In this document: positions 10,301 to 21,540 of the stretch, piece after piece
Layout of the letters: each line of letters starts with the position of its first letter
Numbering within the stretch: position 1 is the stretch's first letter
Origin: Amborella trichopoda
Lineage: Eukaryota > Streptophyta > Magnoliopsida > Amborellales > Amborellaceae
Reading direction: 5' to 3'
NCBI RefSeq assembly: GCF_000471905.2
Contig: NW_006499644.1
Span: forward strand, 789,827 to 853,826
DNA length: 64,000 bases
Notes under the pieces: generated by a model
Databases searched by the model: none
What the model saw: only the letters and a program-made list of their open reading frames with translations
Told to the model about the DNA's origin: nothing
Made by a program: the position numbers and the translations under genes

Positions 10301-11160
10301 AGGGGGACCTGAGGGTTAACTCGAGCTCGTGCAAGTGATCTGGCCTTAAGAGGGGAGAACTATGAGCAAGTGTCTGTAAGAAAATAGGTGTTGGCCTGTG
10401 CCTTACAAGGTACGCTTGTGTCTACATAGGAGGAGGATGAGAAGGTCGTCTCCTGTGTACTCGGGTTGGCACAATAACGGCGTTGCCCCTAGCAGTGAAA
10501 TGCACATGAGTGGCATGCGCAGGATCTGGCTTTGGAAGGTTTGATCTTGACCACGGTCTCGAGGCAATAGAAGGGTTGCCCCGAAGTGTGACTCCAGTGG
10601 GTGACCCACGAGCCTTGTGGCGTGTGTGAGGGGTGAAGACCATGGGGTTTCCGCCTCGATGTGTTGAGCCTCTAAGGATAGAGACCAGTGGTGTAAGAAT
10701 GTGGGGGTTAGCCTTATGGTGACCAACAGGAGCAATGGCAACTTGCTTGCCTTTTGCTGAGAGGGATTAGGCAGCCTTCTGACATACCTCAGGAACTCAA
10801 CTGGCAAGTAACTTGCCGGTGGTTGGGTGCATGCTGTGTGGGGCAACATAAGTGTCGCCCATGCAAGGAGCCTTGGTGGAGTTTCCACCAGAGCGAAGAG
10901 ATGGGGAGTGAGGGACCTTCAAGTCCCTCCTCACACCGGTCCAGGTTAAGACCAGGGAGCTAGACAAGATGTCTTTACTCAAGAGGATGGTTGAGAATGA
11001 AGTCGAAGGACCTTGTTCCCTAAGGACACTCTCGAATAAGAGGATAAGAAAATCTCCTATTCGGATAAATGGGTTACAGGACACAGATAAGTGAATGTGA
11101 AAAGAGAATGAAAGCAGATATAGAAGAAATTAGCCAAACAAGAACGATCCGACTAAGGGA
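10301..11160 (-). pseudogene. TatA leader reading frame after PBS
   Basis: On the minus strand just after the PBS, 11084-10797 reads NPFIRIGDFLIL, then RRDLKVPHSPSLRSGGNSTK, APCMGDTYV and HPTTGKLLAS. The same words, in the same order and place, occur in TatC (~32045-31750), TatD (39225-39500), F (56173-56440) and TatG (58590-58860). Across five diverged copies the protein-level words persist better than would be expected of an untranslated leader. It is probably the N-terminal part of the gag polyprotein. Downstream, 10796-10301 is proline-, Ser- and Thr-rich in more than one frame, and the true frame is uncertain. Confidence 0.6.
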
Positions 11161-11166
11161 TAGTAA

Positions 11167-11185
11167 GTCCCCAGTGGAGTCGTCA
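11167..11185 (-). promoter_or_regulatory. TatA primer-binding site (tRNA-Arg type)
   Basis: The minus strand reads TGACGACTCCACTGGGGAC, three bases inside the LTR end. The family form TGGCGACTCC is what the 3' end of a plant tRNA-Arg (acceptor GGAGTCG plus CCA) would pair with; TatA has one G-to-A change. Confidence 0.8.
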
Positions 11186-12004
11186 AGTTGGTTTGGTTCC
11201 TCGATTTTGCCATTCAGATCCCTAGAGGATCGGGCAGCACACGTCTCGGGTTTTGGGAGAGACCCCCGAGACATTTGTGAGATCGGTCTCTTGGGAACCT
11301 CGTTTGAAAATGGGAACAGGTGTTACCAATAGGTTAGAGAGGAGTTTAAAGGTGGGTTCGGGACATACTCGGGCTAACTCGCGTGAGTGCCCTCTTAGAT
11401 CACGAAGAAATCCCCCTAGTGATGGAACTGGTTCGAAATCACCTCTCATGACTCGTATTCTTCTTATTTTCTGCTTTCCTTCAATCACACACGTATATGG
11501 TAAAGGTTATCAAACAGGTGGGTTAGGCCTCACCCTTTTCCTCTTTAATGAACATACGCAAACATGCGTATTCAACAAGAAGAAAGAAAGATGGGGGGGG
11601 GAGGAAGAATTTGACTAAGCGAGACGATCAGAGCAATGACTAGGCTGGAGGATGATTGACGTAATGTGGTGGCAAAATGGGCTAGGTAACTGAGACTACC
11701 TCACAGGATCACTACTAGACGTTATTGTCAATATTGACTAGCTAAGCACGATGGTTCGTCTGTCGCGGCACTAAAGCGAGCCAAGCGAACCTAACGCAAC
11801 AACATTATGGCTAGACGGCAGGACCGCCATGAGATGATAACCTTAATCCCTCTTGGTCGAATGTAAGAGCAACCGAGGAATGGTTATAGAGAAGACAGGA
11901 ATAGACGGAAGGAGAGAGAAGCAGAAAGAGAGGAGGGAGAAGAAGGAAGAAGAGATGCAGCCGGTGATAGACATTACCAACTGTTTCAGGAGATGGGAGA
12001 GAGA

Positions 12005-12740
12005 GGAAGCAGTTGGTGCTAAGATTTGCCGACTGTATTAGATGAGAAGAGAGGAAGGGGGCCAGCTAGCGTTAAGTCTCACCAACTTTAAGAAGAAGAG
12101 AGGGAAAACCAGTCGATGCTAAGTCTCGCCGACTGACAAAAGGGGAGAGAGAAGACCAACCGGTGCCAACTCTCGCCTACTGATGGAAGAAGAAAGAGAA
12201 GACCAACCGACGCTAGGTCTCGTCGACTGATGGAAGAATAGAGAGAAGACCAACCGGTGCTAGGTCTCGCCGACTGACAGAAGAAGAAAGAGAAGACCAA
12301 CCGGTGCTAGGTATCGCTGACTGATGGAAGAAGAGAGAGAAGACCAACCGGTGCTAGGTCTCATCGACTGATAGAAGAAAGAGAAGATCAATTAGCGTTG
12401 GGCCTCGTCGACTGATAGAAGTAGAGAGGGAAGACTAACCGGTGCTAGGCCTCGCCTGCTGATAGATGAAGAGGGAGAAGGCCAACCGACGTTAGGCCTC
12501 GCCAATTGACAGAAGAAGGTAGAGAAGACCAACCGGTGCAAGGTCTCACCAGTTGATAAAAGAAGATAGAGAGGACCAACCAGCGTTAGGTCTCACGAGT
12601 TGACTGAAGAAAATAGAGAGGACCAACCAGCTCTAGGTCTCACCAGTTGACAGAAGAAGATAAAGAGGACCAACTGGTGCTAGGTCTCACCAGTTGACAG
12701 AAGAAGATAGAGAAGACCAACAAGCGTTAGATCTCGCCAA
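12005..12740 (-). repeat. 47-bp U5 minisatellite (accggtgcta / tcgccgactga)
   Basis: Units step exactly 47 bp in the best part (12155, 12202, 12249, 12296, 12343), about 15 in all. Each reads roughly gaccaaccggtgctaggtct, then cgccgactga, then an agaagaagagaga spacer. On the sense (minus) strand some units form a short stem, for example CGACG/CGTCG in the unit at 12204-12230, but others carry a mismatch, so the stem is only partly kept. Confidence 0.85.
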
Positions 12741-12942
12741 TTGACAGAAGAAGGTAGTGACGAGAAAGGAAGATGAGAGAGAAATAGATAGAGATGAAGA
12801 GCGACAAAGAGAGGGAGAACGAGAGAGAGAAAGAGAGAGAGAGAGAGAAAGAGAGAGGAGATAGAGATGAAAAGAGAGAAAGAGAGAGAAAGCGAAAAGA
12901 GAGAGAAAGAAGAGTGAGAGATAGATATAGAAGAGAGAGAAA
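12741..12942 (-). repeat. Purine-only tract (pyrimidine on sense strand)
   Basis: About 200 bp are almost entirely G and A on the plus strand, mostly gagaga with gaaaga variants. In the element's sense it is a CU-rich tract. TatC (32900-33328), TatD (37137-37250), F (54650-54715) and TatG (57650-57830) carry the same in sense orientation. Confidence 0.85.
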
Positions 12943-13030
12943 GTTACCTGCCTGAAGGGTACCAACCCCTTCCTTCTCTCTCCTCTCTCTCTTCAAGACG
13001 TACTCACAAACTCATGTAATGAATCAAAAT

Positions 13031-13118
13031 TTTATTGAATCCTCAAAGAATGAATCGAGCCTTCAATGTCTGTTTACAATGAGGCAATACCTACTTATAT
13101 AGAATTGTGCCCAAACAT
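13031..13118 (-). promoter_or_regulatory. TatA LTR core promoter and poly(A) signal
   Basis: On the minus strand the order is ATGTTTGGGC (13118-13109), TATATAA at 13101-13095 and, 59 bp further, AATAAA at 13036-13031. The same order occurs in six Tat LTRs in this window. It places U3/R near 13070 and R/U5 shortly after 13030. Confidence 0.75.
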
Positions 13119-14403
13119 TGGTTGATTGATCAAAATTAAACCTAATTATTAAAAATTAAGATTTAATGAAATTCAAAGAAATTCTAAAAATAGATGCAAA
13201 CGGACTGTTTTGCCCCTACCTAACAATGTGTGGAATTAAAAAACAGTCCCTGCTGTTGCCCGAGAACTTGCGTGATCTTTCATGACAGACCCGAGGGTGT
13301 TCTGATGCCCATTTAATCGAAAGATTATTAGTTTCTTATAAGGCTCAACATGGAGATCGTTTTGATACCAACTTCGAGCCACGAATCATGTTTTTTAGCC
13401 ATAATCACGAGACTTGAAATTTGTTTGAATCTTGGAAACTTTGGATCGATGATGCGCTCATTCCTTGAAGTTGTTTTCTAAATTTTTCATTGTAATTTAC
13501 TAAGCATGCCATCACGATCGCGTGACAACAAATGGAACGCGATTTGGGGCACGAACAAAGATTTTGCCACTTTTGAGTTTTGACCAAAATCTGAAATTCA
13601 GCGACCGAAATTTTAGTTACTTCATCGGCTTTTTGCATGAAATCAGACCGTGCATCAGGTATGAGGTTCGAACCAATGATAGCCCTGGACCTTACGCACA
13701 CAATGGAATTGGTTTGGCGTCAATCTCTTGTGTAAGAGTCATGATTTGGTCAATCAAGCAAGGCATGTTGCTGCTGAATTTTCTGAAACTTCTTCACAGA
13801 TTGGCAACTTCTCTCTAGCTTTTCTCCTTGCTCATACATCCTCTCAAGGCGTGCCACATATCGAATTGTTTGTCTTGATGAGACGAATACGCTCTCCAAA
13901 TTTGAGAGTGATCTGACTCGAAAGGAGTGTGTTACAGGCCCCGAGAGTGACTTCCTGTGCTTGCAAAAAGAGCCACCTTTAATGGTGTTTTGGTGCAATG
14001 AGGCCACACGGGAGTAGTGTTTGACTGCTCTTGTTTCAATGTTTTGCTCATATATTTCTTTTAGAGTATTCAATTAAGCTGAAACTTGACCCTTAGGGGT
14101 TTTCAATCGTACCAGATCTAATGGAAGTTCCCACAGTGATTTGAGAACCCTAAAATGTAGTTCCAGTTATAGGTTCCATTTCAGGGTGTTAGAGGCCATT
14201 TTTTCGAAAACTGTTTCTTTGTGTTCACTGCCTTAGACATGTCGGAATATGACGAAACTTGACAGGTGGTCTTTTGGAGTGTTGAGGACGATCTTGACCA
14301 ATTTTGGAGCCATTATGAGACTATCAAGAATTTCCCCTGTTTTGTAGGCTCTATTGACCTGCTTCCTACGGGGGACTAGGGTGCTGAAAAATACGTTCAA
14401 ACA

Positions 14404-14408
14404 CATCC
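14404..14408. other. Half of the TatA target-site duplication (CATCC)
   Basis: The five bases following the TatA LTR end are catcc. From here the sequence is DelB RNase H (matching B2 at ~21575 onward), so TatA sits inside DelB1. The partner copy should lie left of the window. Confidence 0.6.
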
Positions 14409-15263
14409 ATCTTCTTTGCCTCATATTCAACTATTTCTGGGAAAATAGGTACTTGAGGCTCTTATGGTCCATGAAAACGTTAAACTGGGCCTCATAGAGG
14501 TAGTGCCTCCAAATTTTTAATGCGAACACTACCTCCTCGAGCTCCAAGTCATGAGTTGGATTGTTTTGTTCATATGACTTTAGTTGTCTGGAGGCATAAG
14601 CAATGAATTTGCCTTTTTGCATGAGTACACATCCAATCCCTTTATGGGATGCATCGGAATAAACCATAAAGTCTTCATTCCCCTCTAGCAAGGCCAATAT
14701 TGGGGCTGTGACTAGTCTCTTCTTAAATTTCTGAAAACGCCTCTCACAATCCTTTGACCATATAAATTTTACATTCTTCTGGGTCAGTCGAGTCAGAGGA
14801 AGCGCTATCTTTGAGAATCCTTCTACAAAGTGCTTGTAGTACCATGTCAATCCCAGAAAGCTACGAACCTCAGTCACATTTGTTGGTCTTTCCAACTTAA
14901 GTACGGCTTCGATCTTAGAGGGACCGACTATGATCCCACCCCTAGACATGATGTGACCAAGGAAGGCTACACTCGAGAGCCAAAATTCACTCTTACTTAG
15001 ATTGGAGTACAATCCTTTCATCTTCAGATTTTACAAAACAGATCTCAGATGTTGCTCATGCAACTCCCAACTTCTCGAGTACACCAGAATATCATCAATG
15101 ATGATGACTACGAAATCATCCAAGAAAGGCTGAACACTCTATTCATCGTATCCATGAACACGGGGGGGACATTGGTTAACCCGAACGGCATCACAAGAAA
15201 CTCGTGTTGAACGTATCGAGTTCTGAAAGCAATCTTTGGGATGTCTCGCTCCTTCACTCGCAA
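14404..15263 (-). pseudogene. DelB1 reverse transcriptase/RNase H, truncated
   Basis: On the minus strand 15021-14431 contains [20 protein letters not shown], then an RNase H with [40 protein letters not shown] and [11 protein letters not shown], ending at MNMRQRRWM where TatA is inserted. The DHKSL Asp is intact here, unlike in B2. Upstream, 15263-15022 holds the end of reverse transcriptase (HEFLVMPFG, then stops around the FIDD region). The front of reverse transcriptase is missing through a ~340-bp deletion at 15263-15267 relative to B2. Confidence 0.88.
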
Positions 15264-16935
15264 TTGGTGGTAGGGACGGTAAATCTTCTGAAAACACCTC
15301 AGGGTACTCTCTTACGATCGGTATCTCTTTTAACTGGGCCTGAACACGGCGATTCTCTATTACATAGGCTAGATACCCTCCACACTTCTTAGCCAGGAGG
15401 TGAGAGGCCCGAAGAGCAAAAATAAAGTGCAGAGGGGAAGTATCCTTAGTGCACTAAAAGTTTAACTCTGCTTAGTCAGGAAGTTTAAAGGTTATCGTCT
15501 TTTCAAGGGAATTGACGATGCATGGTGGGTATACAGCCAATCCATACCCAGAATTGCATCAAATTCAAGAATATCTAGATGAATCAGGTCTATTGGCAGG
15601 TCACACCCATCAATTGTAATCTTACATTATTTATATACTTTATCAATTTCCATAAAGTCTCCTACAGGTGAGCATACTACTAAAGGAGAATAGAGATATA
15701 CAAGCATAACATTCAACTGGCAAGCAAAATGGGGTGCAATAAAAGAGTGAGAAGAACCAGGGTCAATTAAGGCTCTAGCTTTAATGCCACAAATTGAGAG
15801 CATACCTCTGATCACCGAGGTGGACGCCTTGGCCTCCTGCTCAATGCGGGCGAACACTCGTCCTTGGGTCTTTTGGCAATACTCAGTGTTCGTCATAAGG
15901 CAATCCCTAACCCAGTGACTCGGCTTGCTGCAGTTTAAGGTCACGTTCCTCTTTTTGTAGCATTCAGCAGCAATGTGATTGTCCTTCCCACAATGCGTAC
16001 AGGTCAGGCGGCGATCATTGTGCATATTGCTTGGGAGATTCTTCGGGGTCCTCTGGTTAAGCTGATATGGCTTCCCTCTAACATCCCTCCTCAAAAATTG
16101 TAAAGGCTTCCTCCCAAACCTTCTCGACAGCACTGCCTTCATCCTTCCTTCCTTCCTCTATTTGTGGTCCTCACAGTCTCTCTTAATCTTCATAGTGAGG
16201 TCTACTAACAGGGTGTATGTCTTTAGGTTGGCCGACATTACTCTACACTAGATATCTGGCTATAAGCCCCTCTCAAATTTAGCTGCCTTTCTCGCCTTGG
16301 TGTTTATAATGTGGGGTGCGTATCTAGAGACCTCTGCAAACCTAGTGGCATACTGTTCAATAGTCATGGCCACTTGCTAGAGTATAATAAACTCTACTTC
16401 CTTCATTTTCCTGATTGAAACTGGGAAGTACTTCTCGTCAATTGCTGTTAGGAAATTTTCCCAGTTGGTCTGGGTCCTTGACTCCCTCCAGGATTGCTTT
16501 ACCATGTCCCACCAATGTTATGCTTCCCCTTCTAACAGGAAGGCCCCTAGTCTAACCTTCTGCTCATCCGAGCAGTGTAACACTTCCAAAATCTTTTCTA
16601 TCTGTCTCTTCCCCCTCTCGACCTTCTTTGCTCCTCCTTGCCCCAGCAAGGTTGTGGGTGTCAGCCTTCTAAACCTTTCTATTAGGTTGTTGTCATTCTG
16701 CTTTGGGGTAGAGCTAGACTGAACTAGAATTGACTCTTTCATCATATGGGTCGTTGCTCCCAGAGTCTTATAAAACTCGCCAAGCATCTCGATGTTCCCA
16801 TTGCTGGAGCTCGCATTGTTGGCACGAGCCCACGGCATCATCAACCTAACATAGAAGCCCCCCGTCACTAATCCGTCCTAAAACTATTATAAAGACTCTT
16901 CCAAAAACCCCTAGGCCAAGAATCCTTTCATGGCT
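15264..16935 (-). pseudogene. DelB1 gag and protease
   Basis: The gag of a chromovirus. From the right, the capsid reads HMMKESILVQ, RRLTPTTLLGQGGAKKVERG and KVRLGAFLLEGEA (16868-16518), followed by a long region broken by stops, then the knuckle CTHCGKDNHIAAEC with a second half-knuckle CSKPSHWVRDC (16000-15900). Protease follows as GIKARALIDPGSSHSFIAPH (~15790-15740), the D-P-G-S-S-H form usual in this lineage. The region 15626-15268 is the protease-to-RT linker, matching B2 23095-22733. Confidence 0.85.
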
Positions 16936-16947
16936 ACTCTGATACCA
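16936..16947 (-). promoter_or_regulatory. DelB1 primer-binding site (tRNA-iMet type)
   Basis: The minus strand reads TGGTATCAGAGT, the common plant initiator-tRNA-Met PBS with a last-base change, four bases inside the LTR. Its presence shows that the LTR to its right acts as a 5' LTR for B1. Confidence 0.85.
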
Positions 16948-17925
16948 TATCTGTCATGATCCTGCCTCGACCCCCTTACCATACGAGGTGGAGAGTGACC
17001 GAGTGTGGGTTCGTGATCCTAAAGTAGCGTTTGTCAATTAAGTCGGGATGAACTTAAAGCCATTATTTCAGCAATCAAATAAAACCATGCAAAATATAAA
17101 TACATCAATAATTCTAAATACATGGGAGAATTAGTAATTTAAAGTTCCATATATTAACAAAAGGGCTTTACATAACATTTTAAAATATCACATTTGAGTC
17201 TAAGGCATCAGGGTCCAAAATTTACAATAGACAAAATCCAGGGCTAGACGTCCCAACCACATACAAGATCTAGATCTTGCTTCCAAAAAGTTTGGCTTCA
17301 ATATCCTTCAGGAGTCCCTGCCGTTCCAACTCTTGACTTGTTGTTATCAATCTACAAGGAGAGGAGGGAGAAAATGGGTGAGCTACACAGCTCAGTAAGT
17401 TGACCTAAGTGATATTCATCAATAATGAGCCTACTCAAGAACAATAAGCAATTTATTTAACTATATGAAATTTCAGTGCAGCAGTCATGAAAATCAACGA
17501 TTAGGTTTGTGCATCAATTATAAACATTTTGTCCACATAACAGCTATCATTCAATCGGTTCAATCATCGACACTCCCAATCATTAATCAATCATTACCCA
17601 CGCATTCCCTAGTCTACCTACTCCCGCAATAGAGGCCCTATCCATCGAGCTAAGCCAATCCCATTGCTTAGGACCTTTTCCATACCCCAAGAGAGAGGGC
17701 AATGAGGAAATCCACTTCGTAATGCCCTCATACTCACACACACGGCCCCAACACACATTGGGGGTTTGCTATGCACTTACCTTGCAAGGTGTCAGTAACT
17801 AGTCTGACCTCAGTAAAACTCGGGAGATGCGACCCTCCCTTGCCCCCCCCCCCCTTACTGCATCCTATCATTTAGCAAGTTGGGGATATAGCCGGCGTCA
17901 CTTTTCTCAGTATAGCAATCATCAC

Positions 17926-18036
17926 TACCGATGGGTGCCTCATCGGATAGCTAACAATAATAAGGAAACAATGGCCAGTATCACAGTATTATCATAGGAT
18001 AGTGCCCACTCTCAATGGGTGCCCCAATGCGTAGTA
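17926..18036 (-). repeat. Hairpin pair in DelB LTR
   Basis: Two inverted repeats share the loop phrase gggtgcc but have different stems: CCGATG/CATCGG at 17926-17944, and the CAATGGG / CCCAATG-type hairpin flanked by actc and gtagtag at 18005-18036. The second LTR retains the latter at 25317-25346. DelI has four better-preserved copies. Confidence 0.65.
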
Positions 18037-19644
18037 GTCATTATTATGACCTCTTATCGTGCTCAGACATTAAATTCCATTCATGCTAAATCAATGCATT
18101 ATAATAGCTAAATCAAATTTCCATCATGCAAGAATGGAGTCTTACTCGAAAACATCCAGCATTCACCACACATTATAACATTTATCATGAAGCATCATAG
18201 ATGTCATTCACTTTGATGTCATTCATCATAGAACAATTAGCTTAGTTTTGCACTTATCCCTTTATCATATCGCACATAGTTACGTAGCACCATACGCATA
18301 GCACTATGACAATCGCATGAAAACATCGCATAATACTCACATTAATCACTTATCAAATATGTTACATAGCTACTTGAATAGCTTAATGAGTAATTTCGAG
18401 AAAGGTGGAAGAAGACGAGCATAAAACTAATTTAGTGAGGTGCAATAGTGATATACCCCTCTTCTCAGGGCATAATTTCCCAATCTACGGAGATTTTCAA
18501 AATGGTTTAAACATGCATCATTAAGTTCATGCCTAGGGCTTTAAAATGGCAGTGCTTTGAAGAAATTTAAATGAATTCTGATAAGACTAAAGCCCTGCTC
18601 AAAATGATTGAAAGTTGTTGGAAATTTACTGCAACAGTGGGCTGTGACGTGCTCACACATTTAGGGACATAGCTAAAAATCTATGAGGAATTTCGAAAAC
18701 TTCAAAACATGCAACTTGGAGCTTATTCACAGATCTTTCTAACAGTGGCAGTTTGAAGATGTTTGGACATCGTTTACTAGGCCAAAGGTGCGGTCCAGAA
18801 AGAGTCACAGTGGCTGGAATGACAATGACCTTCAGTAGTGACATGGATCAACATTTTAGGGCATCTCTTTCAATCCAAGCAAACATGATACAAGGAGAAA
18901 ACTTAAAATAAACACGTGTATCATTCATTTGATACCGGTTGAGGCCCATCTGGACCCCTTTTGATCACTGAAAAGTTTGTCACAACTATGGTTCCTTGAA
19001 ATTATCCCCTTTTTAGTTTAAGCCTGATTTCAAGCATAATACCCCATTCTACAAGCCAAAGTAAACATCCATAGTAGTTATTGATCATGATAAGTAAATT
19101 AAATAAAATCTTGTAAGTAATTACTCCATTGTCTATCGAGCAATGTTCAATCGCTTGTTCCACTTCATTCCTACCTTATATACTAATCTTCCTATCATAT
19201 TTACCCAAGTTTAATCCATCCCAGTTTAAGTGAAACATAGCACCAAACCCACTTACCATGACTCCCATGATGTCTTCGATCCCCACTCAAGGCATTTCAC
19301 GGGCTTTCCTTAGCTTCACCAGTTGGCTGTCTTTAAAGGGGCAACAGTGAGCTTCAAGAGAGAGAGAGAGAGTTGGGAAATGGGGGAGACTGCATTTCCC
19401 AACGGAGAAAAAAGTAGTAATAAGAGAGGGTGGTTGGAAAACACTGTGGCTGATGCAATTGCATGCAGCTCTGACATGTACGGACCAGTGCTAACATGTA
19501 CGATGGCCGTATGCAGACCAAGACACTCCCGGTGCTGCCCTCGGTTCACGCACGATATTGCTTTTTCTTGCTCTCATTCACAGATGGTGCTGGGCCATAG
19601 CCAGCGCTAGGCCTAGAAATCACAGAAAGCAATGGGTCTCTTTT

Positions 19645-19817
19645 ACATAGTCGGCGCTACCTCTCCTCTCACACAATCGACACTATGTCTCCTCTCACAC
19701 AGCCGACACTACGTATCTTCTCACACAACTAGTGCTACATCTCCTCTCACACAGTTGGCACTATGTCTCCTCTCACACAGTCGGAGCTATGTCTCCTCTC
19801 ACACAACCAGCGCTACG
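19645..19817 (-). repeat. 26-bp promoter-proximal array of DelB (copy 1)
   Basis: Seven units of tctcctctcacacag plus a variable cggcgctac-type word (tcggcgctac, tcgacactat, ccgacactac, ctagtgctac, ttggcactat, tcggagctat, ccagcgctac). In sense orientation the array ends immediately upstream of the TATA position, so it would act as U3 enhancer-like DNA. The TATA here has decayed (tatgtaaaag on the minus strand at ~19650-19641). Confidence 0.8.
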
Positions 19818-19920
19818 TCTTCTTAACATGTGTGGCGATGCTCTAAAAGGCGCTGGAACTCTGTCTAACTCTCCATCACCGTGCGCATCACTGGAGTGGG
19901 AGAAATTTGTGGTCATTACA

Positions 19921-19933
19921 TCATCTCCCCCTT
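19921..19933 (-). other. DelB2 polypurine tract
   Basis: The minus strand reads AAGGGGGAGATGA directly before the LTR start, a typical plus-strand primer of plant Ty3/gypsy elements. Confidence 0.8.
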
Positions 19934-20533
19934 AAAAAGGATTTTTTCCTCAAAATCATATTAACATTGAACAAAAAGGTGGGGTTATCTCTCTCTAATC
20001 TCATTCTCCCGTTCCCATGTCGATTCTTTCCTCGAATGATACTGCCATCATACCCGGACCAAAGGAATTTATTTATTACGTAACACTTGTAATTTCCTGT
20101 CTAATATTCCAATTGGTCGCTCGACATAGGTCAAATCTTCCTTGAGCTAGATTGGTTCATACTCCAAGACATGGGACGAGTCAGGTTGGTATTTCCTCAG
20201 TAGTAATACATGGACGACATTGTGGATGTTAGCCCGTTTAGGTGGCAGAGCAAGTCGGTAAGCCACGCTTCCAAATCTTTCCAGGACCTCAAAAGGTCCA
20301 ACGAATCAGGAGCTCAATTTTCCCTTTTTACTAAATCTCGTGACACCCTTAGTTGACGATACCTTCACAAAGACTCGATCCCCCACTTCAAACTCAAGGT
20401 CTCTCCGACGATTATCGGCATAACTCTTTTGCTGACTTTGAGCTGTCTTGAGCCGCTCTCTGATAAAGGCAATCTTCTCAAAAGTCATTTGAACCCATTT
20501 CGGTCCCCAGCAATTTCGTCTCACCCACCTCAT
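19934..20533 (-). pseudogene. DelB2 integrase C-terminus with chromodomain-like tail
   Basis: On the minus strand 20533-20306 gives RERLKTAQSQQKSYADNRRR and FEVGDRVFVKVSSTKGVTRF, the GPF/Y-preceding module. After a frameshift come VGPFEVLERFGSVAYRLALP, then NIHNVVHVLLLRKYQPDSSH, a DLTYVERPIGILDRK segment and a tail with WERENEIRE. The last part matches the shortened chromodomain at the C-terminus of Del/Tekay integrases, thought to steer insertion by histone-mark binding. Stops occur at ~20152 and in the tail. Confidence 0.8.
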
Positions 20534-21540
20534 CCCAGCAGATGGGTGACCTACATTTCCTCACGTATAGGGCCTTATAAGGCACCTTCTGGATTCTGGC
20601 TTGGAAGCTATTATTGTAGGCAAATTCTATCAGGGGCAAGTGGTCCTCCCAGTTTCCCTTAAAATCAGTAACACACGCCCTCAACATGTCCTCTAGAGTT
20701 TGAATAGTTCTCTCTGATTGTCCATCTGTTTGGGGGTGAAAGGCGGTGCTAAATGTAAGTCCAGTCCCCAAGGATGATTGAGGACTTGCCCAAAATCTGG
20801 AGGTGAATTTGGCGTCCTTGTTTGACACAATGTTGATAGGCGCCCTGTGCAATCTCACAATTTCTCTAATGTATAACTGCGCTAGCTTATCTATAGTATA
20901 GGTCATACGAACAGGTAAAAAGTGAGTAGCTTTGGTTAATCGATCCACCACGACCCAGATATTATCATGCCCAGCACTTGATTTTGGTAATCCAGAAACA
21001 AAATCCATCGTGATGTGTTCCCATTTCTACTCTGGTATGGGCAGGGGTTGCTATAGTCCAGCAGGTCTCTGATGTTTTGCCTTCACTTGCTGCCTCCACA
21101 TCTCGCTTCATGTTATTTCACCATAAGGTATTTTTCAAATCCTAGTACATATTTGTACTCCCAAGGTGTATCGTGTAGCAAGAGTGGTGTACTACTTCTA
21201 GAATAGACCTTTTTATACTTTCATCATTAGGAGCACATACCCAGCCCTTAAACCTTAACAAGTCATCACTGCTCACAGAGAAATCTTCTTTTCCTTCCAT
21301 TTTCAGTTATTCAAGGATTTTTATCAGTTGGGGATATTTTTGTGTCGCTGAGATTCGTTGAAAGAGTTGGCGTTCCATCCTTAGACACGACAACATTCCT
21401 TGTCCCTCTCTATAGGGCTGAGATGGGTGCCACTCCACCACATCGTCTAATAGCTTCATTTCTCGAGCCATCAAGTATGCCACGGAGACCACAGCTTTTC
21501 GACTGAAGGTGTCGGCTACTACATTATTCTTGCCTGATTT
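20478..21540 (-). pseudogene. DelB2 integrase core
   Basis: The longest open piece, 21008-20478 (176 residues), reads MDFVSGLPKSSAGHDNIWVV, then VDRLTKATHFLPVRM (first catalytic Asp), INIVSNKDAKFTSRFW, HPQTDGQSERTIQTLEDMLR (catalytic Glu) and GNWEDHLPLIEFAYNNS. In relatives the second Asp sits in an IVSDRD-type motif; here it is SNKD, so it is probably inactive. Upstream, 21540-21009 covers the zinc-binding domain and linker (21492-21307 reads YLMAREMKLLDDVVEWHPSQ) with several frames. Confidence 0.88.

Larger units (their letters stand above)
11471..12947 (-). other. Candidate intron inside TatA U5
   Basis: On the minus strand a donor-like CAG/GTAACT (intron from 12947) and an acceptor-like pyrimidine-AAAGCAG/A (intron to 11471) bracket the pyrimidine tract and the 47-bp array. 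Equivalent sites exist in the TatD LTRs. This is inference only. Confidence 0.3.
11189..14403 (-). repeat. TatA 5' LTR (3.2 kb)
   Basis: On the minus strand the LTR starts TGTTTGAACG (ends at 14403) and closes with a CA three bases before the PBS. U3 is about 1.3 kb. The conserved CATGTTTGGGC-TATATAA-AATAAA module lies at 13118-13031. U5 is about 1.8 kb and holds a pyrimidine-rich block (sense strand), the 47-bp array and a conserved final ~300 bp (words such as gtgatctaagagggc and ctcgggttttgg on the plus strand) seen also in TatD, F and TatG. The other LTR is not in the window, so age cannot be judged. Confidence 0.88.
16952..19920 (-). repeat. DelB shared LTR (3' LTR of B2, 5' LTR of B1)
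   Basis: This ~2.97 kb block matches 24344-27193 throughout (same order of words, roughly nine bases in ten by eye). On the plus strand it starts tgtcatgatcctgcc and ends gtggtcattaca; the exact right end is uncertain by 3-5 bp because tcatc follows in both copies. A PBS flanks it on the left and a polypurine tract on the right, so it belongs to two internal regions at once. It holds conserved hairpins at 17926-17944 and 18005-18036, a C-run at ~17844, and the 26-bp promoter array at 19655-19817. Confidence 0.9.

Noticed and set aside
10403-10888. 161-residue frame overlapping the TatA leader
   Set aside because: It is the +1 shadow of the conserved leader frame; similar words appear in TatG only because the DNA is conserved.
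12005-12740. Regular 47-bp array as CRISPR or satellite centromere repeat
   Set aside because: It lies inside a bounded LTR with PBS and promoter; it is an LTR minisatellite.
12687-12996. Leu/Ser-rich minus-strand frames
   Set aside because: Translation of the GA/CT tract in the TatA U5.
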